Source of the DNA: Branchiostoma floridae | Lineage: Eukaryota > Chordata > Leptocardii > Amphioxiformes > Branchiostomatidae | DNA: 61,278 bases | Assembly: GCF_000003815.2 (NCBI RefSeq) | Contig: NC_049979.1 | Location: 24,442,353-24,503,630, forward strand | Direction: 5' to 3' | Shown here: positions 37,582-48,910 of the stretch, one piece after another | Layout of the letters: every line of letters begins with the position of its first letter | How positions within the stretch are numbered: position 1 is the first letter of the stretch | The notes under the pieces: model-generated | Databases searched by the model: none | What the model was told of the DNA's origin: nothing | What the model saw: the letters and a program-made list of their open reading frames with translations, nothing else | Position numbers and translations under genes: made by a program

Positions 37582-39852
37582 ATGGCGTTTAATTCTTATA
37601 TGCCGAACAAAAAGGGAACAGTGCTAGCCATGTCGGAAAAGCGGAGTTCTCTACATTCTCGAGAAGGACTGAAATTCCCTCCGGCGGCTACAAACTCTAG
37701 CAGTCGCGGAAGTGGAAGAAGACAGCCGATGATTGTGGACCATAATTTGCGACCAGTAAAGGTAGCAGCCCCCGTAGTCGACTGGGAGCACGAAAAGAAG
37801 AGACAGTCGGGTGCTGCTAATATGACCGAGATTCCAGTCCAGTGTCCAATCAACAATAGCCCACGACACGATAGGGGACGGTCAACTGACAGACACGGGT
37901 CTGCGGCACGATCGTCGTCCTGTGAGGTTGCATCTACTAGAAGGGACGACACAAAAGCCGCCTCTCTTCCCGAGCCCCTACATGATGTAATGAACGCGCT
38001 GCCTGAAGGGCTTCGTTCTAAGCTGTCAAACTACATTGAAAGCCATGAAAAGCTGAAAACTGAACATGATTGTCTAAAATCTCAGGTGTCGCTGTACAAG
38101 TTGAAGCTGAGAACTACCAAGAACCTAGATGAAAGGTACCTTGCACAATAGACTCAGTACATGTGTGTATAATTTTCCGTTCTACTATTCACTTAATTGA
38201 TAATACTGTAGTATTTAGGGAGACGGGTAAAACTTTGTCGACATCTTAGGCATAGAAAGCGAACCCCCACAATTTTTTTCATCAGTAAAATGTATGCAAA
38301 ATAGATTATGAATTAATAAACGGCAGGTATGATTAAAACCATGGAAAATGCTGTAAAACTATTGTTTTTCCAGGCTTTCAAGTCTCATGGCGTCGAATGA
38401 AAGGTCTTTGGAAAATGTGAGTGAAAAAATCCGTCCATCCACACTTGCAGAGCGCTTTAGGGAGATAGAAAGCACAGAATGGCTGAAAGCAAAGGAAACC
38501 ATGGACATGCGCTTCGGCCGCGGAGAGGACGATCAGACCACCTTTCATCTGCTTTGCAGCACTATCACGGTACATAAACTACATTTAGCAGTACGCACGA
38601 TAAAGACGAAGGCCAATTTTATTGCTCTAATGTTACAAAACGCCAGCTTCATTAAAAAAAGACACAGACTTGGCTAATTTTCCCCATAAATGGGAACAAT
38701 AGTCTGCAAGTAGAAAACGAATGGAAAATTTATAACATTCTTCCAATGGCCATTCAGAAAAAGGCTACGTATACGAATTACATTTTTGAATTACCTTTGT
38801 TAAAATGATATGTAAAGTAGACGACATTGGGAAGTGCACGAGATATAGTGAATAAAGATGACACAAGAAGTAACATTCATTTCAGAAAACAGAATTATGG
38901 GAAGACATATACATAGGCATCGCCAGCTGCGTTTTCTCTGTGACTTGTATTGCTTGATAGTGTCCGATAACATCTTTGCATTGCACGACTCAGGTCGCCT
39001 TCCATGTCGCCAGAAAACAGATACAGAAGCTGTACCGCCATCAGAACAATATTCTCCGCGGCTCCCTTCGCTCTGAAGAGCCTGTTATTGCCAAGGTAAA
39101 ACTGTTCTGTGCTGTTACTGCATGTATTCGTGTGGATTTCGATCCTTTTTAGATTGCAGAAATCAAATGCAAAATTAACTGTATACAGGTTTCTGTTAAT
39201 GTACATGGGATACTTTTCTTGTCATGCACATGTTAGGCTCATTCGCAAACCAAGTCAGTAGAAGAAGAAGAAGCAGACCAGTTGCCAGAAGCGCTACGAA
39301 ACATGCTGACCAAACGGTGGAGGTCTGACGCGGAAAAATGTAGCATTGAGCAGTTGGAAAAGGTTTGTTCGCATTTTTGCAAGTGATATATTGCAGTTTG
39401 AACGTTAGAGAATTTATTGGTGTATTTGTGTGCATCTACAAAGAAATAAATGTCGTTTCTTGTTCTTTTCTTGACAGAAGACGATGTCTAATCTCAGCAC
39501 GGCCTACATGTGGCAGATTCAAGAAATTGGAGGCGACCATGTTTTTGGACAATATCTCTCTGCGTGTTGTAGACTCGCGTGGCAAATGAACATTATGCAG
39601 CCGCCTATGTATATATCAGTAGAAGGCGGGTGTTACAACGAAAGAAACCATCGTGTGTGGTACACGTGTGAGAAGAGTCCGAATGCAAGGATTAGGTTTT
39701 ATGTGTGGCCGTCTTTATACGACTGTAGAGGAGGAACTCTGCTTCAGCCCGGGCTGGTGTATCTTGATAGGAGTCAACGAACCGAACAGCACAAAACCCA
39801 CATGCGCGGTGGAATAGTCGCTATGCCTTCGCTTGACAACCGACGCCGATGA
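37582..39852 (+). CDS. SPATA18-like: MIEAP/SPATA18-like protein C, complete, five exons
   Basis: Exons are 37582-38135, 38374-38569, 38994-39095, 39237-39362 and 39478-39852, with phases 2, 0, 0 and 0, giving 450 residues. Exon 1 encodes a long disordered Ser/Arg/Pro-rich N terminus and ends in a short helical stretch (LSNYIESHEKLKTEHDCLKS) that may form a coiled coil. The conserved module follows: RPSTLAERFREIESTEWLKA (exon 2), VAFHVARKQIQKLYRH (exon 3, very close to the corresponding helix of vertebrate MIEAP), an acidic linker with CSIEQLEK (exon 4), and CCRLAWQMNIMQPPM then FYVWPSLYD (exon 5). HSPA12-C follows on the same strand 1.08 kb downstream. AATAAA at 40404-40409 may be its polyadenylation signal. 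Confidence 0.82.
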
Positions 39853-40933
39853 CAATGTCAATGCTGATTTTGTCAAGTCAAATTTAAATAATAGATGTTT
39901 CTTGATGGACTCATCTGATCTTAATTGGCCTCAGTGTTCTGTGATCTTGATAGAGGTGATGATCAGGAAAAAGAGATTCGTCACTATGAAATTACCTCGT
40001 AAACTGTGCAAATGGAACTACTTTCACTTTCACCTTCACTTGTCCAGCATGTAACAACAAAAGACTATTCTTCCTTGCTGCCTCGGTAGTCCAGAATGTT
40101 TTCTAGCAAATAAGAAATACACTTATGGTACAACAACAACTTTCACCACTTATTATGCTAATAGCTATAGTGACTTAGATTATCATTTCAGGTTAGTGAT
40201 ATTGGGCGGTTAAAACAATACTTACTAGATGTTATAAAGGCTTAGTTTCTGATGTCTCTGTTTGTAAATTCAATAACAATTATTCTACCAAGGAATATAC
40301 ATGAGATCAAGATGCCATTTCGTAGGACTCTATTAAGGGTTCTGCCTTAACTTGTGTAGAACTTGCGTCAATTCCTGCCAAGTGCTGGAAATATGATAGA
40401 CCTAATAAAACTATGTATGAATTTCATTCAAAGGTTTTCTTATTGTTGATTCTTATCGTCAATTACTTGCTGAGAGAGAGAGTCACTAGCTCTTGTCTAT
40501 TGGGAATGTATCCTGCACATTTCCTAGTAGAACGACTAAGATACGAAATGTTTTAACAGTTTTTATGGAGCAAATAGACAAAACAGACAATATCAAATAC
40601 AATACATGTGTCACACTACACCGTGTAGATTTTATATCCATTTCGAAATTGCAAGATCTTTTATGCCCCTTGTTGTATATCGAACACATTTATGACACAT
40701 GATGTATGAATTGCCGGTGATTACCAAAACGCATACGGCTGCTCATGTGTCAGATACAAGTGTCAATCATCCGGGGGATTTTTCTGTTACACCCTCCGTT
40801 AACAGCCAAGCCTGTTACAACAAGTCTATCTATGAGACGCATGCGCCAGACGAACCTAGCCTTCCGCAAACAAAGACTGCGTCCCGGTCACAGTCCGGTA
40901 ACGTGACAAACATCTTACTGCGGAGCACTACTC
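39853..40933. other. Intergenic stretch between MIEAP-C and HSPA12-C
   Basis: Holds the candidate MIEAP-C polyadenylation signal (40404) and, near its right end, the GCATGCGC core at 40839-40846. An open frame at 40699-40941 overlaps the HSPA12-C start out of phase and is not supported. Confidence 0.5.
40837..40849. promoter_or_regulatory. NRF1-like site upstream of HSPA12-C
   Basis: GACGCATGCGCCA contains GCGCATGCG on its reverse strand and lies 85-97 bp upstream of the start codon. The position is similar to the site before HSPA12-A. Function is inferred. Confidence 0.35.
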
Positions 40934-43534
40934 ATGGCTGAAAACCCCAGCCCGCTAAACGTGCTACTAGTCGCTGGGATAGACTTTGGGACAACATTTA
41001 GTGGATACGGGTTCTCATTTTGTGACGGTACAAATAACGAGAACAGTGATGCCCCGATTTTCCTTAACAAAAACTGGGGCCAGAACCTTGGCTGTCAGTC
41101 TTATAAGACCCCCACCAGTGTTTTACTGGGCCCTAACAAAGAATTCATCGCGTTTGGATTCCAGGCCGTAGAAAAGTACGCCACCTTGACGGAAAATGAG
41201 ACTGACAAGTCACACTACTTCTTTGAGCATTTCAAGATGAGTCTACATTCTGACCATGCGGTAAGTACATATCTCTTATCTGTTTTGATAAGATATAATA
41301 TAGGGTAAACTCTGAGCAGACTGACTTTGCTAGCATTTGTCTTAACCATGTAAAAGGATACCACGAGCAAGTAAAGGACAGATAGTAAAGTGTGCTACTA
41401 TACAATTTGAATTGCGTATACAATTGGTTGTCTGTTATAACGTTAACGTTATAACAATTGATTCTTCATCTCGCTCAGGGCATTACAAGGGACGTACTTC
41501 TGACCGCTGCCAACGGAAGGACGTTGCCTGCTTTGGACGTTTTCTCGCATGCTCTGAAGTTTCTTAGCGATCATCTGAGAGACGCAGTGAAGATATCTAC
41601 TGGCGCCGATATAGAAGCACACAACATCCGCTGGGTCATCACTGTCCCGGCTATTTGGAACGATGCGGCTAAACAGTTCATGAGGGAAGCGGCGTATAAG
41701 GTACCTGCTAAGCAACACTGTATTCAGTAAGATATCCATGTAGAAAAATGCTACACGAAAGCTTGGTCTGAGAATGTCTGGTCAATATACTCTCCATGCA
41801 GTAGCTCTTCCTTTTAAAATAATAATCTCTCAACGTATGTTGATACTATACCAATTCTATTTACATTCTAGGCTGGCATCGCTTCAAGAAACCACAGAAA
41901 ACGCCTACTGATAGCGCTGGAACCTGAAGCGGCCTCACTGTTCTGCCGACAACTGCCGGTGGCCCACTTTAGGAAAGACACGGGGAACACAACATCACTC
42001 CAAATGGACCCAGAAGAACGTTACATGGTCGTGGACTGTGGAGGTAATTATGAGCCAACGTACAAGGCTTCTATAGGCTTTGCTACACATTTCTTACTCT
42101 ATCCGTCACAGATTAACTTGTATGTTTACAGTTAATCCTTGTATTTGTATCAGTAATTTCTTCATTCTTGTGCGCTGTGTCTACAAACGTTCATTATATG
42201 CACGGAGTATATATGCACAGAGTTTAGAAATAGGGACTTCGTTTTAAACTGCTAAATTCGGGAATAGGGGAATAGGGGATAAAACCTTCGACTCCGTTAG
42301 GAGACAACAAAGTTACCCCTACGAAGTGCCTCTCTGCAAGCGGAGTCAAAGGCTTTTTTGTAATCGACAAAGCATGAATAAAATCGTTTGTTTCCAGAAA
42401 GGTATTTACGTACCAAGGAGTTCAGGACAAATAAGTTATCGTGCCAAATTCGTGCCAAATTAACAAAAGCATTGCATTTCTTCTCGACTCACTACAGGAG
42501 GCACGGTGGACGTGACCGTACATGAAATACGAGACGACGGCTCTGTGAGAGAACTGCACCGTCCAACAGGCGGGCCATGGGGCGGCACAAATGTCGACTC
42601 TAATTTCAGCGATCTTCTAGATAGAATATTTGGTGAAGAGTTCATGAATGACTACAGGAACAAATTTCCACAAGAAAACGTGCAGCTTATGGCAGACTTC
42701 GAAATGAAGAAAAGATCGGGTACCGATGCAAGTGTTCATTTGTACTATAGCTTTGTTAGTATGCTATCCAGAAACATTGCCTACATAGTATCAAATAGCG
42801 GTGTAGAAGGAGTAAGGTTTTCAAATGGTCTACTGCGAATGTCTAAAGAAGCCATGCATGGTTTGTTTCAACCTGTCTTGCACCAAATAACGACCCACCT
42901 CCAGTCACTTCTGACTAACCCTAGAGTGAGCAACATCAAAACTATTTTCCTGGTGGGTGGTTTTGCCGATTCACCATTGTTATGGGAGGTAGTGGTGGCT
43001 GCTGTTTCGGACAGGGAAGTTCGTGTCTTGGTCCCTGAAGAGGCGAGTCTAGCTGTTATCAAGGGAGCGGTTTTGTTTGGACGAAATCCGGACGCCATTC
43101 AGGAAAGGGTGAGCGCCCGTACCTACGGTGTCAGGTCCATGACAGAGTTCATAGAGGGGGTGCACCCGCCACAGAAAAGGGTTGTAGCTCACGGGCTTGT
43201 ACTTGCCACAGATGTATTCAACAAATTTGTTGGTGTGGATGAGGTTGTCGGCTTGCATTACTCAAAAAGCATTAACTTTAAAGCAGTGCGAGAAAGTCAG
43301 CGTAGTGCAACAGTATATCTCTTTTCTACAAGTGAGGGGAGCCCAAGGTTTACCACAGACCCTGGTATGAGACTCTGTGGTAGAGTTCATGTTGATATGC
43401 CCGATCCCCGGGGTGGGAGGGAGCGTGTTATAGAGGTCAAGTTTACTTTTGGTGGGACGGAAATTGATGTACAAGCAGAGGACGTTACTTCCCATACACG
43501 AGCCTTTACCACCATTGACTTTCTCACTTCCTAA
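40934..43534 (+). CDS. HSPA12-like: HSPA12-like atypical Hsp70 ATPase (copy C), complete, four exons
   Basis: Exons are 40934-41260, 41479-41700, 41872-42043 and 42498-43534, with phases 0, 0 and 1 as in copies A and B, giving 585 residues. Motifs: IDFGTTFSGYGFSF (phosphate 1), NKNWG after a loop several residues longer than in A and B, IRWVITVPAIWNDAAKQF, LLIALEPEAASLFC, DCGGGTVDVTVHE split by intron 3, and FLVGGFADSPLL. The last motif has Ala-Asp in place of the Ser-Glu of copies A and B (GGFSES), a mild change in the adenosine-binding region. The C-terminal third ends in FGGTEIDVQAEDV, as in copy A. It shares more with A than with B in exon 1 (GCQSYKTPTSVLL) and has an inverted 3' flank in common with A. 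It is convergent with MIEAP-D. Confidence 0.95.
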
Positions 43535-43859
43535 GCGTCAAGCAGGCGGCTGCATGTGATCAAACGATGTGAAATGTTCCGAGTAAACAAGTTACTTAAC
43601 TTTACACCAATACATTGTACATGTAGTTACGTACTTGAATATGATTGATAAACCACTCAATGTACTTTACCATTGGTTGTTTTTACTACAACTGTCTATT
43701 TTTTTACGCGTGGCATCTCCGGACAAACCACAATACGGCAAAAACGTTAAATTCCACCGGGTATTATTTTTTTTCTCCCTTGCGCCCCCACCCCCGGAAA
43801 CCAATGCTTGGCTGAATGTTTAGAAACATGTACACTTCAAACGTTTGGCTAGTGTTGGC
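43535..43859. other. 3' flank of HSPA12-C
   Basis: No exon. Poly-T and poly-C tracts near 43766-43796. No clear polyadenylation signal seen. Confidence 0.4.
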
Positions 43860-44990
43860 TTCCGACTATTTACGGTCTACAAACTGCTCAGACCCTTCCA
43901 GTTTCCACGAAGCATAGACTTCCCCTGGGAATCCAGTAAAACCTTGTATCCCCAAAATACAACAGAGCTTATGATGTAGCATACTGTTTTGGTGCCCCTC
44001 CCCATTTAACCTTAGTACTGTACATGCACGTGTAACTCAAACACGAGAAGAAATATGGTACTCAGAAAGCGTGTGTAACAAACAGACCTACAATGTAGAT
44101 ACCTACCTGATGTACATGTATGGCGTACCCACAACTCATAGAAGACACTTATTGTCCAGTTAGAATCCAACGTAATTTCCAACGTTCTATAATGTGTAGA
44201 TACATGTATCCGTACGTGAGTACGAGCCACCGCGTTACTCACAATACAATAGTTCGAGCAAGCCCAGCTAGTGTTTACTGTAGAGTTGGGCCATATCAAA
44301 GCAATGCTGTGGTGTAGAAACTAAGCTAGTCCGCCTGTAAATAGAGCCAAAAAAGGCATTGGGAGACTTTACACATTCAGTACTACACTATTTAAACCTT
44401 CTTTAAAACTGTATTTTCATGACATGTTACTACAACAAATACGATGTATAAACTTTGGAGTGAAAGGTACATGTAACTCAGGCTTAGACTGTTAACATTA
44501 AAACCCCAACATTCAGAAGTGATCTCAAGTACATGTTCTGATCTTTGGATATTTAGCTTAAACTATAGTTCTGTTTGCTGGTCAGATGTATACAGGGAAA
44601 AGGGACCCCAGTGATTTCATATATGTACATGTAATTTATAGTCCCATAATGTCTGACCATGTTAACATTCCTTCTGACAGTTCAAGCAGTGTCGTCCTAA
44701 CCTTTGAACTTTAGGTTTCGCTCAGCCTTTGTTATTCTAGATATACATCAGTAGCCGAGTTGTTAAAATCCGTAATGGCACACATGTTAACCCGTAGGCG
44801 AAAATCCACATGCAAAACGGCATCCCTACATTAAAACACGCCAATACCGACCAGACATACAATGATTAATGTTTACAGCGAGTAATTGGGGGTCACAGTG
44901 GGTCACAGGTGCTCAACGTATTGTGGATACAAACCGGTTTGTTGACAATGGTGCGGGTAGGTACATGTGATCATATTTCAACCTGTCAAA
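43860..44990. repeat. Inverted partner of the block at 11950-13610
   Basis: Reverse-complement matches in order to the left block include ATTACGGATTTTAACAACTC (near 44770), TGCTTGAACTGTC (near 44680), TTTCTACACCACAGCATTGC (near 44310) and GGAAACTGGAAGGGTCTGA (near 43895). The copy is shorter than its partner because of an unmatched segment in the left block. It is either a remnant of an inverted segmental duplication including HSPA12 or an old dispersed repeat. Confidence 0.75.
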
Positions 44991-45677
44991 TGGCGGAAAG
45001 CCTACCAAGTTAGAACAGAATTCTTGATCGCAACAACGTATACGTGGCTATTAATTTTCATTTGTGACCTACGTGTCAAGGGTGCGGTCGCATAGGTCGT
45101 GCGATCGTCGGACGATGTTGATGCGGTAGGATTTTCAAGCAGGTTGTGACAAAACCAACCATTGACAAGGATCTAAGACAACCCTTTGTGTTGCAAGATA
45201 GCTGTACTCTGAAGGAAACATGCGTGGCTGTCCCAAAATAAACATCTATGAAGTTAACAATCGTACGACGACTCACGTCCTTAAGATCCCATTGTTTCAC
45301 ATAATATATGTTAGGGAATGACACATGGGCTAAAGAAAGTCATCCTCTGAATTTCACATCATTTCAAAGAGACAATACTAGTAACTCATTTTCTTTATTG
45401 CGATCAAATCGCTATACCTTTCAAAACAAACATTGCCTCTAAATATTGACGTGAGAAATAAACTGTCTTCAAAGTCATTTCTCTGTCACGTTTATAACAG
45501 TCGAGTCATTAGTCTACTCAATAATTGAGAGATCTTTATTTTCATGTTCCTGACCAGATGGGCTCGGTAAAATTCGTAATTATAATGTCATTGTCAATGT
45601 TACGTGAGAGTAAGTTTAAATGTAATATAAGTGTACAAGTGTCTTTATGGACATCATTATAATTTCGTTGATTCTGG
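44991..45677. other. 3' flank of MIEAP-D
   Basis: No exon. TTTATT at 45535-45540 (AATAAA on the minus strand) lies 138 bp past the MIEAP-D stop and is its likely polyadenylation signal. Confidence 0.5.
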
Positions 45678-47561
45678 TTATTTCCTTTTGGTGTGGACCC
45701 TCCCTTTCTTCCTAACAGGGAAATGGTTTTCTGCGTCAAACAGTGTGGGCCAAACGTAATAATCTATCACCTCAGCGGCGTCCCCGAATGACTGACAGTC
45801 GTAAGCGCGCTCGTGTAGAGCTGGATCAAACGGTACGTCCGTTTCTATGCTAATGGCCATGGCGGGAGTCTGTACGTTCATTCTCCAGGCTAGCCGGCAG
45901 CACTCCGATATGTACGTTTCCAGACGTTTTCTTCTACCGCTGCCGCTTGGAATGTGGTGTCGATATCGCTCTTTGGTCATCATGCATTCTTCGACCCTCT
46001 GTGAACAATACAGAACATTGATTTTGATTTGAACTAAGTAAATTGACAATAACAAGTACACGATATAGTATAAAACCGCAATGATAACATCTTTTGGATG
46101 TAATGAAATATGCAACGAAATCTTGTAAAAGTTATTAATGCCTTTTAGCTTATTGTCAATACCTTTTGCTGAGTAAGCTGAAGGATTTCAGACGTGTTAC
46201 GATTAAAATATCGCACCTTAATAATGTCGTCAATGTTGCATTTGTCCGACCGTTCTTTGATTATGTCCTTCACTCTCCTCTGTAAGTCCGGATCCTGCTG
46301 CTTGTCGGTGAGTTCTACGCTCTGGTTGGATGGCTGCCCCTCTGTCGTTAACTGCAATGAGACAACGAATTTGATTTGCTGTAAAATGTGACTTTTCTTG
46401 GAACACCAAGTCCATGTCGAAATAATCATGATTTTAAATAAATTTTTGGGGAGGCCCAAAAATACCATATAACTTGTTGGCTTTACTGTGTATTTTCCTG
46501 TTTTTTTTACTACTTTATGATTTGCTGTCTATATATATATGCGAAGGAACAAAAAAAATGAATGTGTTCTAACCAACCAACCGTTGTTGCAGGGTATTTC
46601 TTTCCAGTCTCCTGTACGGGCTCTAACAGCATTCTATCCAAGCTAGTGGTGAATAATGTCATCGTCTCATTTGATATTCTCATCGCCTCCTGTAGTAAAC
46701 AAAAAAGGGATAGAATTAGACACAACGTAACACAATGATCATGATTTTTTTGGGGACTTTTTCTTTTCTCGGGGAGGGGGGCAAAATATTGCCACTTTGC
46801 ATTCATTATCTCTCATCACTCGTCATGGCTAGATTTGCTACACTAAGAATGTTTTCATTCATTGTTGCCTAATTAGCATTTCACTACATGGAGTGACTCC
46901 TGCTTTAGTACCAAACAGAGAAGGCACGCAGGGAAACTGTATTATCATTATACTAGTAGATAACCAATAGTATATAGTGTTTAGTACATATTATAGTACG
47001 TGATAGTGTCCTGGTATCACTCGTAGTATATAGTATTTTAGTGTCTTTATATATTACATCCATTGGACCACAAGTGCATTACTATCATAATTATTTATTT
47101 CATACAAAACCAAGAACCAAACGGGCCAGGTATTCATGCCTCTGCCAAATACAATAATGGATACTTGTGTTATAATGACGTCATCTTATAAAATCCTACC
47201 ACAAAGACCTCGCACAGGTACTGTATAACGACTTCCTCCCCACAGCCATGAACAGTGTCCAGCTCCTCCTTTGCTGCAAGCCACTCCACAGTCTCCAGCT
47301 CCTGGTACCGGATCGCCAGGTTCGAGGGACGACTCCTCGGGCTTGTGTTTTCAAGGCTCAGTTCGTTCCTTGCTATGTCGTCATTCATGCGCCTAGAAAG
47401 CCTATCACAAAGGCAAACGGATGGAAAATCTACATGCTATACGATTTTTTGTCAGTCAGGCAGGGTATATAGTTTAGCATACAATTCAAGGAAGAACAAA
47501 ACTTGAACTCAGACGCAAAAAATCCACTGAGAAGAAGAATGAAATCTTCAGCTTGTGAACG

Positions 47562-47625
<64 letters not shown>

Positions 47626-48098
47626 TCATGGCCGCCATGCTATCGCAACGGACGCCATGCTATCGTCACATTCTACGCAGACGATGTTTTCATGCTAGTA
47701 CAATTTTTATTATGCGCAAACAGTTAAGCTTAAATTATCATAATCAAAATGTTACGATAAAACTGCTCACACGATATTGAATTAGATCATGTGGGGTTGC
47801 ATATTCTCTCACGATCGGTCGCCTGTCAGCATGGATGCACAAAATGTCCCTACCTATTCCTAAGTTCCTTGCAAGTGTTGGCGTCCTTCTGTTGTTGATG
47901 AAGTAGCGCTTCGTACTGTTGGCGTAGCGTTTCAGTGACATCGGAAAGATAATAATACTTTTGCAAAAGAAGCCCTACTTCGCTGTTGACTTCAGATGTA
48001 ATATTTGTTCTAGTGTACTGACTATGGATGGTCCCAATCCTTTGAAGACTTGGCCAGTCACGTCTTGCGCGGGTTTCCCAATTTTCGTAGGCAGACAT
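45678..48098 (-). CDS. SPATA18-like: MIEAP/SPATA18-like protein D, complete, five exons
   Basis: Exons are 48098-47854, 47401-47200, 46689-46582, 46351-46217 and 45998-45678, with phases 2, 0, 0 and 0, giving 336 residues. This is the shortest copy. Exon 1 (81 codons) is helical (VTETLRQQYEALLHQQQKDA) without the long coiled coil of copy A. The module is intact: RPSNLAIRYQELETVEWLAA, an EAMRISNETMTLF helix, CNIDDIIK, CCRLAWRMNVQTPAM and YYVWPTLFD. The exon-3 donor is GTTGGT, slightly off consensus. The C terminus ends RKKGRVHTKRK, strongly basic, which the other copies lack. It is convergent with HSPA12-C. Confidence 0.82.
47563..47626. repeat. (TA)n microsatellite in MIEAP-D intron 1
   Basis: About 27 TA units, then a few TTTATA variants. 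Intronic. Confidence 0.97.
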
Positions 48099-48910
48099 CT
48101 TTAGATATTCTTTGTTTTCAACACGGGTGCCTCAAACCCAAACGTACTAAGAACTGTACACTCTAACAAGGTACAAATTTAGCATGTAAAAGGTAGCAAC
48201 TTGATATTTCTGTTGAAAGGCAATGAACAATACAGACTAATACCAGTAAGTGATGTGTGTTCAAACTGACATTGTTGTTGATTCACCCTAAACCAATCAT
48301 GGGTCACGGCGAGAGGCATGGCTTTGGGGCCCCTTTGGGTATAGCAACATTGCTGGTTACGTGTAACAGTAGATGCATTCTCTACTACTGACGATAAATA
48401 TTGTCAGGACTGTATGTTGTAGGAGTGCTAATTGTGGTGTATACAAGTCAAGTGAGGTGAAAGAAAAAGAACTCGGAAAAATATCCCCCGTGCTGTTTTT
48501 TCATATTGATAATTATGTTTGACACCACGTTCATGACTAATTGTGAAAAGGGACACTGTCACAGTTCATATTCCTGGTTAGAAGCTCCTCCTGGCGGGTA
48601 CTTTCAGTTTACAGAGTCACAATCCGAAGTGGGCACAAGTATATACAACACTGCCCTTCATACATGTATCTCTATTCCAATGCCATGAGATCAAGTTTCT
48701 ATTATAGCTTTTGCCCCATGGAATAGTCAAAGACTTATTGTTATATATTATAAGTTCTCCCGTTGTTTAGGAGTTTTCTGTAGTTTCTGCTGCTGGATGA
48801 AGGGGCAGCTATCTAGTCAGTCAAAGACGGTTTTTATCTTCGTGGACCAAAAGCGCCGCCTAGCAATTCTTTCTTGCACTGCAATAGTTCGCATTCTGGC
48901 GTTCTCTGCT
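48099..48910. other. 5' flank of MIEAP-D, gene-free
   Basis: No exon with splice borders. No NRF1-like site within about 200 bp of the MIEAP-D start. Confidence 0.4.

Noticed and set aside
40699-40941. 80-residue frame ending in the HSPA12-C start
   Set aside because: Overlaps the HSPA12-C start codon out of phase, with no splice support. Likely 5' untranslated or promoter sequence.
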